64,000 nucleotides of DNA from Trema orientale. Its lineage: Eukaryota > Streptophyta > Magnoliopsida > Rosales > Cannabaceae. The DNA lies in contig JXTC01000029.1 in assembly GCA_002914845.1 (NCBI GenBank), positions 1 to 64,000 on the forward strand. Direction: 5' to 3'. Positions 22,532 through 35,200 of the stretch are shown in pieces (within the stretch, counting starts at the first letter, position 1; the number at the start of each line of letters is the position of its first letter). The notes beneath the pieces were generated by a model, which was given only the letters and a program-made list of their open reading frames with translations, did not search any database and was not told the DNA's origin. Both the position numbers and the translations under genes were made by a program.

Positions 22532-25500
22532 ATTCTTCCACTTGAAGACTGATTTTAATCTGTCTTCACACTGATCAATGTAGTAGTCCAATTCTCCTCT
22601 TCACGCTTGCAGTCCAATTGAAGCTGAACACAACTTCAACTTGTCAATGGTCACCGTCGTCTTTAGCATATCTGCGGGATTCTTGCTTCCCGAAATCTTG
22701 TCAAGTACTAAAACTCTATCTTCCAAAGCTGATCTAATGAAGTGATATCGTACTTGTATATGCATTGTTCTGGCATGAAAAACAGGATTTCTTGCCAAGT
22801 GAATTGCACTCTGGCTGTCACAATGCAATACACTCTTTTCTTGCTTGTGACTCAGTTCCTCCAAAAAAGATTGTAACCAGATCATCTATTTGCAAGCTTC
22901 TGTTACAGCAACATACTCTGCCTCAGTAGTTGAAAGTGCAACAATCTTTTGCAATTTGGAAACCCAACTAATTTTGTACCTCCAAGAGTGTATACATATC
23001 TAGTAGTACTCTTCTTGCCGTCTAAATCACCAGCCATGTCAGCATCCACATAACTTTGTAAGCCTAAACCTGTCTTTCTGAAATATAGGGCCTTGTCTGC
23101 AATGCCTCTCAAATATCTGAGAATCCACTTTACTATTTTCCAGTGTTGTTTACTTAGATTATTCATATACCAACTCACAACTCCTACTGCATGGGCTATA
23201 TCTGGTCTAATACATACCATGACATACATAAGACTGCCAATAGCAGACGCATATGGTACCTTTGCCATATAGGTTTGCTCCTCCTCCGTCGAGGGTGACT
23301 GCTCTTTGGTTAGTTTAAAGTGACTAGCCAAAGGAGTACTCATAGGTTTTGCTCTGTCCACGTTGAATCTGTTAAGCATTTTTTTTATATATTCCTCTTG
23401 TGATAACTTCAACGTCCCGTTTACCCTATCTCTAGAATTCTTCATCCTAAGGATTTGCTTTGCTGCTCCTAAGTCCTTCATTGAGAATTCCTTTGACAAT
23501 TCTTTCTTGAGCTTGTTAATTTCTTCCATACAAGTTCCAACAATTAACATATCATCTACATAAGTAGAATGATGTAGGAATTGTCAAACCTCTTCACATA
23601 GCAGCAGTGATCTGCCTGGCATCTCAAGTAACCATTGTTACTCATAAATCCATCAAACTTCTTGTACCACTGTCTTAGAGCTTGTTTAAGACTATACAAG
23701 CTCTTCTGAAGTTTGCACACCATTTTCTCATTTCCTTGTACTTCGAAGCCTTGTGGCTACTTCATATAACTTTCTTCTTCCAAGTCACCATGGAGAAACG
23801 TTGTTTCGACATCTAGCTGCTCTAGATATAGGTCTTCCTTAGCCACCAGCCCAAGTACTATTCTGATTGTGGTTAGTTTGATCACTGGAGAGAAAATTTC
23901 GGTGTAGTCAATGCCTAACTCACATGTTTGATTGGACGACAGCGAATCTATCTCATCTTTCATGGCTAACTCCCACTTGATTGACTCATCATCCTGCACA
24001 GCTTCTTCATAAGTCTCTGGCTCTCCTCTATCAGTCAGTTAAATGTAATGCAGTGCAGGAAAATATCTTTGTGGTGGTCGAATGATTCTTGAGGATCTCC
24101 TGAATTCAATTACAGGAGTTTGTGGATCTGCCTCTGGAACAACCTCTTCTTCATGGTTACTATTCTTCAGATTGTTTACTGAAATGTCTTTCAATGGCAA
24201 TTCGTTAGTCTTCTTGACTTCAGGACATGCACCATCAGTTTCAGTGCTCAATCTGTCTTTGTACAACACATCCTCATTGAAGATAACATCTTTGCTCTTG
24301 ATGATCTTCCGACTTTGGTTATCCCAGAAACGATAACCAAACTCATCGTTACCATAACCGATTAAGTAACACTTCTTGGATTTTGGATCAAGCTTACTTC
24401 GACTAGCAGGATCGATATGAATATAGGATAAACAACTGAAAACTTTTAAGAAAGAAAGTTTTATCTCTTTATCGCTCCAAACTTCTTCTGGTATTTTGAA
24501 ATCAAGAGGTGTTGAAGGTCCCCTGTTGATCAGAAATGCTGCAGTATTTACTACTTAAGCCCAAAATATTTCCGTAATCCAGCATGTAACCTCATGCTCC
24601 TAGTACGTTCATTTAGGATTATGTTCATCCTCTCAGCTATACCATTCTGTTGTGGTTTTCCAGGAATGGTTTTTTCTATCTTGATCCCATTAAGTGCACA
24701 ATATCTCTTGAACTCATCATCTTCATATTCTCCTCCATTATTAGACCGCAAACACTTTACTTTCAAATTGGTCTCATTTTTCACCATGGCTCTCCACTTC
24801 TTAAAGGTATCGTAAACATCAGATTTATTTTTCAAAAAATAAACCCATACCTTTCTACTCGAATCATCAATAAAAATAACCTAATATCTTGAGCCTCCAA
24901 GGGATGTCACAGGGGATGGTTCCCATATGTCTGTATGGACCAGCTCCAACTTTACCGCACGTGGTTCTCTTCTACCTTTTGAAAAGTTTACCCTTTTCTG
25001 TTTGCCAAAGATACAGCTTTCACAGAGACTATGCTCAACTGACTTCAGCTCTGGTAGCTTTCCTTTTGACAACATCACCTTCATTCCCTTCTCGCTCATA
25101 TGCCCAAGTCTACAGTGCCATAGATTTGAATTAATATCAGCATTCATAGCTCCTAGTGTATCTCTACAACTGGAAGTCATATAAAGAGTCCCAGTTTTGT
25201 TTCCTCGAGCAACAACTATGGCTCTTTTGCTGACCTTCCATGAGCCATTAGAAAAGGTCACGTTGTATCCATCATCATCAAGCTATCCCACCGAGATAAG
25301 ATTTCTCATCAAGCCTGGTACACGCTTTACTTTCTGGATTTTCTACGCCGATCCGTTTGACATCTTCAAACTAATGTCGCCCATACAAACAATTTCCAAT
25401 GGTTCTCCATCGGCTAGATATACTTTACCAAAATTACCAGAAACGTAATTATAATTTCTCGGTGTGCAGTGGTATGGAACGAGGCTCCTGAGTCTAAAAC

Positions 25501-26436
25501 CTAAGAATCAATTAGACTATCAACAGATAATAATAAAGCTTCTTGTACCTCCTCAGTAACAGCATTGGTATTGTGTGAGTTGTCTTCCTTCTTTGGTGCT
25601 CTACAGTTCTTCTTTAAATGGTCAGTCCTGCCACAGTTCCAGCATTCTAGTTTTCTTCCTGGTCTGGACTTATCTCTACCATTTCTTGATTTGGACTCGC
25701 TGCGACCTCGATTAGAATTCTTCTCATTTTTTCTGCCCCCTGTTCTCGAGATTTAGGACAGAACTCGATGATGTTCCTTCATTGGAATCTACTCTTCGCA
25801 CTTTCTCGGCGAGAACTCGATTCCTGACATCATTGAACTACAACTTCCATTTGCCAACAGAATTACTAACCGCCGCTCTCATAGGTTCCCAACTATTCGG
25901 TAAAGACGCCAGAAGAATAAGAGCACGAATCTCATCATCAAATTTGATTTCAACAGACATTAATATGTGCTGCTACTGAAGTACCTTCTCTCATATTTAA
26001 ATTAAACAACTTCTTCATCAAATGAACTTTGTTGTTTGTCGATGGTTTCTCATACATATCTGACAGGATGCTCATCATCTCCACTGTGGTTTTCGCCTCC
26101 GCCACATTATGAGCAACGTTCCTCATTAGCGTCAATCAGATTACGCCTAACACATGTCGATCAAGGACTTTCCACTCGTTGTCCTCTATTTTCTCTGGTT
26201 TCACTCCCGATAGAGGCTGATGCAATTTCTTACTATATAGGTAATCTCTAATCTGCAATCTCTAGAATGAGAAATCTGAACCGTCGAATTTGCTGATACC
26301 GAGTCCCGATCCGTCTTTTTTAGCCATCACTTCTTACTGTGGACTTTTTGTATAAGTGAACAGTACCATACACGTGAATAGTACTGTATACGTGAATATA
26401 ACTGTATACGTGAATAGTACTGTACGTATGAACAGT

Positions 26437-27941
26437 TGTCTACGCTCAAAATATACTAGCGGCTATCGCAGTATAGATTAAGGTGTCGATCCCACAGAGA
26501 AGTAAATCAACAATAAAAGGTAACGAAAAATAGAAAGAAAAATTGAAAATAAAAATAAACTGAGCAATAAATTAAAGTAATCATAAAATAATAAATGAAA
26601 ATACCAATATGAGAAAACAGGGCTTCAAGATTCACTTAATTGTTTGCCTAACTGTTACCAACTTTGATTCTTATTTATCACTCAATTATATGTTTCACAT
26701 CCCAAACACATAACCGGAAAATATAGCAATTATGAACAAATATTAATCTAAAGTATTCAATATGAGAAATTCTTCCAATTAACACCAAAATAATCTATCT
26801 TATTAGTTATCTAAGATCGACAATATATCACAGAGACAATATTGCAGTAAAAGATCAACTAATAAAATAAATATAATTATAATCTAGTTTAGATCACCAC
26901 ATAAAGAAAGCATGACTGAATTTATATGAGAAACTAGAAAATAATATATTGAAAATAAAAATATTGAAGAATTTAACAAACCAAATTTATAAGCGTTGAA
27001 GCACTCTCAGGAATCAAAGCTGGAAAATAGAAAAACTACACAACTAAGATCATCTCTCTAGCCTCTCTAAAAACTAGCCTGACATTGAACACATCTCACA
27101 CTCTCTCTCTAGAAAAAGTAGAGTTTTCTCTCTCAAAATTGGTATGTTTTTCTCCTCTCACGTTCTGGGTATTTATAGCTGAGTTTGGAGTGTTGTGCAA
27201 GTTTTCACGTTTTTAATGGTACAATCTGATTGGCTGGGTGATGTGTTAATTTCTCACAATTCTCTCTTTCCCTTTCTCTCTCTTCCTCTTCTTTATTCAC
27301 GTTTTCTGAGCCTTAGAAAATAATCCAATGCGGCATAAATCGGTGAGCTCGGCACTTAAATTGCTTTTGATTGGCTGAAAGAATAGTCAAACTCCAGGAG
27401 CTGAAGTGGCGGCTTTTAGTTGGATGGAGGGCCGGTTGCACGGGAGTCGCGAAGCACGGGATCGCGGCTCGGGATCCGGCACGGCTGAGCAGTTGTTGCA
27501 GACGCGGGCCCAACTGTCCCCTCTGCCCTTCACTCGCCTGGCAGCCCGCGTGGTGTTCACGCGCCCGTCTGGTGCTCCTGAAGCTCGATCCGACGGCCAG
27601 AATCGCGAGTTTCCTTCACTTTATACTCGTGCAAATAGCTTTCAATTTTTCCGGATTTTCTCTCTTTTTCATTAATCTAAATCAAAACAAAATTAAATCA
27701 AATTCAAAATTAAACTAAATCAAATCTTAAACCTAATTAAAAATATAATCCGAATTAAATCAAACTAAATTATCCTAAACTAAATAAATTAAATTAAATA
27801 CCTAAAATCTAATAAAAATTAATTAAAATTATATCTAAATACTAAAAATCAAATTAACCTAAATTAAACTAAAATTACACAAAAATACACAAAATATTTA
27901 AGAAAAAGAACATAAATAACTCTATTTTTATAGAGTTATCA
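26437..27941 (-). mobile_element. Solo LTR nested in the Copia element (probable Ty3/Gypsy, Tat/Ogre-like)
   Basis: 1,505 bp with TG...CA ends and a 5-bp target duplication ACAGT (26432-26436, 27942-27946). No internal coding region and no second LTR, so it is a solo LTR left by recombination. On the minus strand it starts TGATAACTCTATAAAAATAG, has a TATA box CTATAAATACC near 27170-27180, and ends with CTTCTCTGTGGGATCGACAC followed by a short tail; this end is typical of Tat/Ogre-type LTRs as I remember them. It must be younger than its Copia host. Confidence 0.75.
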
Positions 27942-27964
27942 ACAGTACTCAACCTGGTACGCTT

Positions 27965-27976
27965 GCTCTGATACCA
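27965..27976 (-). other. Primer-binding site of the Copia element
   Basis: On the minus strand TGGTATCAGAGC, the usual tRNA-Met-type site of plant Copia elements, two bases inside the 5' LTR. Confidence 0.85.
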
Positions 27977-27978
27977 GT

Positions 27979-28554
27979 TGTTAAAGAAATAATCTTCCTA
28001 GTAGGCACGCAAAATTACAAAAACGATAAATAAAGCGAAATAAGAAGGCACACAATTTACGTGGTTCATCAATCTGGTTACGTCCACGGGACTACTGCAA
28101 ATCTTTTACTATAAGGAGAAAATTTATACTGTGTTTATAATACTCACAACTCACAATCCAAAACCCAAATACACCCAAGAGAGATTATACTCTCTAACTC
28201 ATAGAATAAAATACCTCTATTTTACTCTCACTTTAATGTGGTGTATTTACTCACTTTTGGGATATTTTTCTTTGATCCCAAACTCTTTTTTTTTTTTTCT
28301 CTACTGGATCATTTTTGAAGTATTTATAGAGCCAAAGCTCCTCTATACGCGGTTGTTAGGCAGCCCATGAGAATTGACTTTGCCATCATCATTCTCTTTT
28401 CTTCTTCCGTGGGCTCTTCTTGTCCCATTCCCTTTTTCTTCATCCGTAGGCTCTCTTTGTCCTTTTCATTTTCTTTGCTCCAACAATCCTTGACTGATGC
28501 AATAAATTTTGGCAAAAGAAAAAATATTTATGGCACGCATATTTGACTCTAACA
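27979..28554 (-). repeat. 5' LTR of the Copia element
   Basis: 576 bp, TGTTAAAG...CTCTAACA on the plus strand, about 93% like the other LTR. It lacks a short segment near 28320 that the other copy has. Confidence 0.92.
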
Positions 28555-28612
28555 GATGAGAGAACCCCAAATGAGGCCTCCTCTACCTTAGACCACACCA
28601 AACCCTATGGGT
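28555..28612 (-). pseudogene. ACS10/12-like pseudogene, upstream part
   Basis: On the minus strand, beyond the right end of the Copia element, GRGGLIWGSLI continues directly into TCALLYFL on the other side of the element once one copy of the GATGA target duplication is discounted. This matches the N-terminal G-R-G-G-L-x-x-G-S-L-I-x-C-A-L segment of ACS10/12 proteins. A stop replaces the usual Q before GRGG. The retroelement therefore sits in what was the first coding exon. Confidence 0.7.
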
Positions 28613-29414
28613 CAGCTGTGGCCGAAGCTTGGCTTCTAGATCCAAAAAAAAAAAGAAAAAAACAGAGAATCGATGGGTTTGGAAGTGATGGAGTGACCTA
28701 ATTAAAGGGTATTCATACCAGGGATATTTTAGACTTTTTGTTCTGTATGGAGTAGTATAAATGTCATTCTGAAAAAATGAATTAAAAAAATCAATTTGCC
28801 ATAAATATGAATTACCTATGTCAATTTCCCTAACAATTTTTCTGGTAACCACCTTCATAGTGAAAGAATCGTAGTGAGTGAAAAAATAAAATAGGAGTGA
28901 ATGTAAAGCTTTTCCTAAGGATAAATCACTATTAAACCTTGTTGTAATTTATTTATTCTTCGATCAGATATGGTCATTTTCTATATAAACAAAACCTCCA
29001 TCAATAGCCTTTCAAAATCAAAAAAAAAAAAAACTCCATCAATAGAACTACGCAACTTAATGGTTATTCAAATCCATTTGGGTTCATGACTTGTAGCATA
29101 TCCTAGGTCTATTACGAGAACTATGTCCTTGTCTCAGTTTTAACAATTATGTTATAAACAAGGGACTAAAAGAGACAAAAGAAATACATAGTTCAGTGTA
29201 ATTGAACGCGAAAGAAATACATAGAATCATACACAGGAGAGAGAAAGGAGTTGCTAGCTGCGAGGGAGGAGAATTCATGGATTAAATCTGGAAAATTTTG
29301 AAAGTCATGAACTAGGCCTTCGGTTGTTCGTTGAGGATTAAAAGTGGGATTAACCCAAACTTAAAACTTATACCAACATATTGAATTAAAGCGTTAATAC
29401 TATTTTTACTTCCT
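28613..29414. other. Intergenic, no gene seen
   Basis: Sequence upstream (on the minus strand) of the ACS-like pseudogene start; A runs at 28636-28662 and 29019-29032. The original promoter of the ACS-like gene may have been here but is not recognisable. Confidence 0.35.
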
Positions 29415-29822
29415 TCAAAATAACTCAAAGATGTCTTGGTCTATGACTTCAAAATGTCCATATTTTTTTTTTTAGCTAGACCATTGAATGTTCAAAAATT
29501 ACATTATGCTACTGTAAACTTCTTTTTTTTTTTTGTGTTTTTATTTTTTAGTTAGACCATTGAATGTTCAAAAATTATATTATGCTACTGTAAACTTTTT
29601 TGTGTGCTTTTTTTTTTAATCCCTAGTATATAAGAGGATTGTCCATGACTATGAAGCAATATTGACTTTAAAAGAAAAAAAAAAAAGGCCATAATTCAGG
29701 ATAGAAAAAATATGACATTTTGAAGGTTCAAAGACCAAATTGAGGGGGAAAAAAATTTAGAAACTAAGTTTGGAATATTTTAAAAATCAGGGACCAAAAT
29801 ATAATTCGAGTTATTTCTCAAG
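29415..29822. mobile_element. Foldback MITE, AAATAACyCAAA family, copy 2
   Basis: Left TTCAAAATAACTCAAAG and inverted right TTGAGAAATAACTCGAA. Contains an internal direct duplication (AGACCATTGAATGTTCAAAA at 29482 and 29553). Confidence 0.5.
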
Positions 29823-30220
29823 TACTATAATAATGATTAATCTTGAAGTGAATAATAAGAATCTTTAGAGCCCTTAAAAAAAAAAAAGAAAAAAAAAGAA
29901 TCTTTAGAGAACAAACAATATGCTTTTCTTAAAAAAGAAAATTAAAGATAAACGACCATAAATATTAAATTTATTTATAGTAAGTTTTAATACTCTAATT
30001 AAATAATAATAACTCATTTATTATATGTGTTGTATAAAAATTTTAGTAAACTAATTGAGATATCTGACATTATCTAATTATTAAATAGCAAACAACTTGT
30101 TTTTGACAAACATCATGTGTTGTAAACTTGTAATGAACGACTGAAAAAGAGGCAAAATAGTGGTTGGTAAACTTAACAGGAGGTAAATACAAATAAGAAG
30201 AATATATAATAATAAAATAA

Positions 30221-31856
30221 AAGAAATTGCGGCGAAAGTCTCATTTTTTAGTCGAAATTTACACTTATATGCTCAATCTTTTTTCCTGACGGCAATAGTA
30301 TATTCTGTCCAAATTTTGTTGTAACAGTCAAATTTGTCCGTTAAATGTTGCCTCAGGGACACGTGTCGCCATATGAAGGTAATTGTAATTTTAAAAACAT
30401 AAAAAAATGAATAATAATTTGAAAAATGAAAAATAAATTCAAAAAAAAAAGAAAAATAAGTTTAAAAAATTCAAATAAATTCAAAAAAAAAAGAATTAAG
30501 TTTAAAAAAATAAACAAAAATTATAATATATAGATGATATCTATATAAATTTAAGGGGAAAAAAAAAAGAAAATTGTTGTTAAAAAAAATTAAAAAACCA
30601 AAAATCTACGTCAGCCTAATTCAACACCAGATCCACAATTCCCATCAGAGCTTTATATGAAACAATGGCTAAATTCTGAGAAGGATTCAATCTCTTTCCT
30701 CATTTCTTTTTTTTTTTTAAGTCGAAAACTAGAAAAACTCATCACTTCAATCACGATCAAGAATCAAGATCAAGAAAAATCCAAATCAAGATCAAGAAAA
30801 AATCAAGATCGGAAAAACAATAATAATCTATATTCGATTTTTTTTTCCTTCTAAACTCGATAACATCAAGAACACATCTCCTCCTTCATTGGGAGATTCA
30901 GAGCCTGAAAATATAACTCTTAAAAAAAAACCGTGGCCATCTGCCAACATAGGAAGAGCGATTGAAGCATTGATACTCTCCCATTTTGATTTCATTTTTG
31001 GGTTTTTTTTTTTTTTTTTCAATTCACGATAAAATTAAGAAAATTATGAAGAGCCTTGCAAATCAAGGAATAAGCTTGCTTCAACATTGCAACAATCTGA
31101 GAGGATCATTTGAAGAAGCCGTAGGAAGATACCACATGCGAAGTGGTATATGAAGTTATCTTCATTAGCAAGCACAATGCCATCTCCAACATACCCACAC
31201 TTATTGTCCACCCATTGGTATATCTTCAACTTTCATTATATTTTTTAAATTAAATAATAAATTAAAATTTTTTTGAGTGGTAGGTTATTGAGTCATAGGA
31301 AATGGTGGTAATTTAAAATCTCTCGACTGGGGCCATGACTTATGACTCTTGAATAAGATTGCAGAGTCTCGTAACTTTGTTCTTGAGTTTGAGCTTTGAG
31401 GTAGTTCTTGATGGTTGATGGTCATGGATTCTTGAGAATAGCAACCAAAAGGGCAAGATTCAAGGGGAAGAAGAAGAAAATAGTGATAGAGGTCAGTCCC
31501 ATTCATTAGTTTATATGATATTATTTTTCTAATGGCAACTTTGTAATTGAGATATCTGTAAAAATTTAATATACACGCGTCAGATACTGAAAGTAGCAGC
31601 AAAAAATTGTCCAATTTTTTTTTTTGAATTTATATTTTATTTTTCAAATTTTTATTCATTTTTTTATATTTTTAAAATTACAATTAATTTCAGAGGACGA
31701 AACGTGTCCCTTAGGTGACATTTAACGGAAAATTTTGACAGTTTGAACAGAAAATATTACCACCGTTAGAAAAAAGAAAAACAAAAAAAAATATGTAAAG
31801 CATAAATTTCGACTGAAAATAAAAACGGAAAAAAGACTTTTGCCGCAATTTCTTGG
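30221..31856. mobile_element. Non-autonomous Mutator-like element (MULE)
   Basis: 1,636 bp with imperfect terminal inverted repeats of about 160 bp. Left: AAGAAATTGCGGCGAAAGTC and, further in, GTCCGTTAAATGTTGCCTC; right, inverted: AAGAAATTGCGGCAAAAGTC and TTCCGTTAAATGTCACCT. A 9-bp duplication ATAAAATAA flanks it (30212-30220, 31857-31865), though the AT-rich context weakens this. The 1.3-kb interior has no transposase. Parts of it (30840-31010 and 31040-31230) have more balanced composition and might be captured host sequence. The right end lies about 390 bases from the KUP start codon. Confidence 0.75.
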
Positions 31857-31865
31857 ATAAAATAA

Positions 31866-32253
31866 AAGACAAAGAAGGTTCGACCAAAACTAGGAAAGAA
31901 GACCCGAGACATTTTGGATCTGTTCGTTACAGGTTCTGCTGTACTCTCTGAGCAAGGCTCAACGGATTCATTTTCACCGCCTTCCATTCCATTCATCCTA
32001 CTAAGTACTACCCCAATTTATTATTCTTTTTTCCTTTTTTTTTTCCAAATTTTTCAAAAAATAAAAAATAAAAAGAAAAGAAAAATCCACCACCTTACGG
32101 TACGACTCTCTACACGATATTATACGTACCCAATTATTCTTTTTCCGAGTATATTATAATTTGTTTTTATTTTTAATTTATATTATTATAATTTCTCTCT
32201 TCGATAGCTTGAAGAGTAGAGCGAAGGCTGGAGCAGCTCGATCACAACCAGTT
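31866..32253 (+). promoter_or_regulatory. 5' region of the KUP gene
   Basis: About 390 bases between the right target duplication of the Mutator-like element and the KUP start codon must hold the core promoter and 5' UTR. I see T-rich and AT-rich tracts but no TATA box I would commit to. The stretch just before the ATG (32205-32253) is more GC-balanced and looks like leader sequence. The ATG is followed directly by the GT of intron 1. Confidence 0.4.
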
Positions 32254-35200
32254 ATGGTAAATCATCAATTTTTCCGTTTGTTTCTCGGGAAAATGATCAC
32301 AGAAATGATTTTAAAAACCAAATGCTTTCTGTTTAGTCTCTATTTTTGTCACTTCTTTGATCGCGCTTGTGAATTGATTCTTATTTGTGTACGAATTAAT
32401 GCATGATTGGTTTCATTCTAGCTAAAAATAAAGTCGTAGGTGGAGAATTATTGAGGATGGTGATTGAATTTGTCATTTTTCATTAGCGATTTGGTGATAC
32501 TCTGGTAGAGTGTTTATTATGAAATGTGAAGAATCTAGGGAAGAACTAGGTTGATTTGGGGGTTTAGAGTAAATTATTGAATAATTGTTTGTGAAATTGA
32601 GGTTTTAATTGGAGATTTAGTATATGATTTGCAAGAGTAGTTGGTTTAAAATCATTAATTGACGGTTAATGTGGTTGCTTTTGTGATATCAACCAAAAGA
32701 CATTAAAATGTGTGTGCCCCTTTTATTTCTTTTTTTTTTTTTTTTCCCCCGACTTCAAATTTCTTGTTTAAGTGATTCCTAAATCATGGCGTCGAATGTG
32801 TTACGAAAATTAATTGATCCATTAGCATGGAACTTGCATTTTTTTTTCCTCAATAATTTTTGTTATATAATTTGAGATCTTGACATTCATGCACACGATA
32901 TTCGTTTGTTCAAATAGGTTGAAAGAAAAGATCGATGTAAAGTTCTTGTCTTGGTGTATCAGAGTTTGGGCTTGGTTTTTGGCGACTTGAGCATTTCCCC
33001 ACTTTATGTTTTTCAAAGTACATTTTCTGGAAGGTTGCGCCATTACCAAACTGAAGATGCAGTATTTGGGGCATTTTCTATGATATTTTGGACTCTTACC
33101 CTTCTTTCATTGTTCAAGTACGCTGTTTTCGTGTTGAGTGCAGATGATAATGGCGAAGGTAAGATCTGATAATTCTTCCTTTTGACGCCATAACCTCATA
33201 GCTTCATTCATATTGGTAATATTTTTCCTTTTATGATCATATCGTTGTCTTGCAGGAGGGATTGTTGCATTGTACTCACACCTTTGCAGAAGAGCAAAAT
33301 TCTGTATGCTACCGAATAATCAAGCTGCTGACGAGGAGCTTTCTACGTATAATTACCCAGGCTACTCAAACAGAAATCTGTCTCCCTCTTTGTTAAGAAG
33401 ATTTATTGAGAGGCATAAAAAAACAAAAACCAGTTTACTTCTTCTAGTTTTGTTTGGAGCTTCTATGGTGATCAGTATTGGTGTCGTTGCACCTGCAATT
33501 TCAGGTAAAGGAACTTTCTTTAGCTCTCAAACTGTTGAAAGAATATTCTTGAGGAGATTATTATTGATTGATTTTATGCATTGGTTTGTTGCAGTTTTAT
33601 CTTCTATCGAAGGGCTGAAATTTCGAGCAAAGGATGTAGATAATGGTGAGTTTTACTTCGTAGTTGTTAACGATATACATGTCTATGCACGTAGAGTCTC
33701 TGTTTTTCTTCGCTTTCACTGCCGGTCCTGTTTAATGAGAATGTGGAATTATTAGTTTCCTTCCCAAAAAAAGTTTCACTGTTAGTACTTAACTTATATT
33801 CAGAATTAAATAAAATAAAAAAGTTATTCTGAATTCCAAAGGATGTTATGAGAGCCATAATCTTGACGAACACTAAGTCCCATATGCTTAATTTGCAACT
33901 GTAATGCTTTGTTTCATGATGAAAGAGAATGCTAGCCCCACTATTAGATTATTACTAAGACTCAGTAACGGTGGCAGAAGTAGATATGAGTTAGGATGAA
34001 TCTTGTCTTCCATAGAACCCAGGTAGAAAATTGTAAAGAGGGATGGAATTTGGAGAATTGTCTCTTCCCTCCCTTAATTGTAGAAGCATTGTTCTGCGTC
34101 TTGAATGCTTTCAAATTACTGACATCTTTTAATATTGCAGATACAATGGTCCTTATTGCCTGCATTCTGTTAATATTCCTTTTTGTCTTGCAACACCGAG
34201 GCTTTCACAAGGTGGCATTCATGTTTACTCCAGTTGTAATCATGTGGTTGCTGTCCATCACTGCCGTTGGAATCTACAATATTTTAAGGTGGAATCCAGG
34301 AGTATATCAGGCTCTTTCACCATATTATATTTACAAATTTTTTAAGGTTACGGGAAAAGATGGTTGGATCTCTCTTGGAGGAATACTTTTATGTATTTCT
34401 GGTAAATATGAAATTCGGAATTTTGTTCTTATTTTTTTCATGTTGCTTTCTTAGACTTTGTTTGGAACCTGTTTTTTTCCTTGGAAAAAACTTGTGAAGG
34501 AAAGGGCCTAGGAAAAGGAGAAGGAAATATTTTTCTAAAATTTCATAAAATTTTCTTTTGTAACTTTTATCTTTTCCAATCTATTTGTGAAAATTATAAA
34601 TACTTTAAAATTACATTGAATATGACTCCCACTTTCCGTAAAATCCCTGCCTTTTTATTAGAATCCAAACAAGAGAAAATCCAATTCATGTCACCTTTTC
34701 TTGTCATCTGCAGGAAGTGAAGCTATGTTTACAGATCTTGGGCACTTCTCTGCAACGTCAATCAGGGTATGCATAGTCAGTGGTTGAAAAACTGAACTTT
34801 CACTATTTTCTAATTATATGGATGAAATTTGATGAAGCTATGAGGAAAGAACATAGCCAGTTATGCCTTCTCTCTCTCTTTTTGGCTAATATTGTCACAT
34901 TTTGAACTTTTGAGGTTTGGTTCAACCACAGTATAAAAATGTTGGCAATTCAGAAAGTCAACCTGAATTAGTTGTGATTTAAGATTAACTTGAGTTTTTG
35001 ACTTCTAGATGCTGCATTAATTAAAAAAATTAAAAAAAAAAAAAATAAGATGCCGTTCATCTAAATCAGGGCAACCTATCAAGGTTGACATTGAAACATA
35101 AACTATAACATGATTTGTCCATCATGTCTTTTAGCTTCCATTTTTGTGTCCTTTTATTTTGGGGGCTAGATCGCCGGTTTTGAGAGTGGTCCTTCCTTAA

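Larger units (their letters stand above)
21949..28554 (-). mobile_element. Ty1/Copia LTR retrotransposon (fossil), with a nested solo LTR
   Basis: Element in minus orientation with both LTRs (21949-22531 and 27979-28554), TG...CA ends and a perfect 5-bp target duplication GATGA (21944-21948, 28555-28559). A primer-binding site of the tRNA-Met type lies at 27965-27976 and a purine tract at about 22532-22543. Recognisable parts in Copia order: gag with a zinc knuckle (about 26325 to 25450), protease/integrase (about 25450 to 24540), reverse transcriptase (about 24040 to 22900) and RNase H (about 22900 to 22600). Integrase before reverse transcriptase fixes the superfamily. It is broken, with roughly ten breaks, and another element is inserted between the primer site and gag. 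The LTRs differ at about 40 of 565 aligned bases by eye, mostly transitions, suggesting an age of a few million years. Confidence 0.93.

Noticed and set aside
22203-22541. Open frames on both strands
   Set aside because: They cover the LTR of the Copia element, not a host gene.
27371-27718. 115- and 89-codon open frames
   Set aside because: They lie within the solo LTR and share frames with no known protein.
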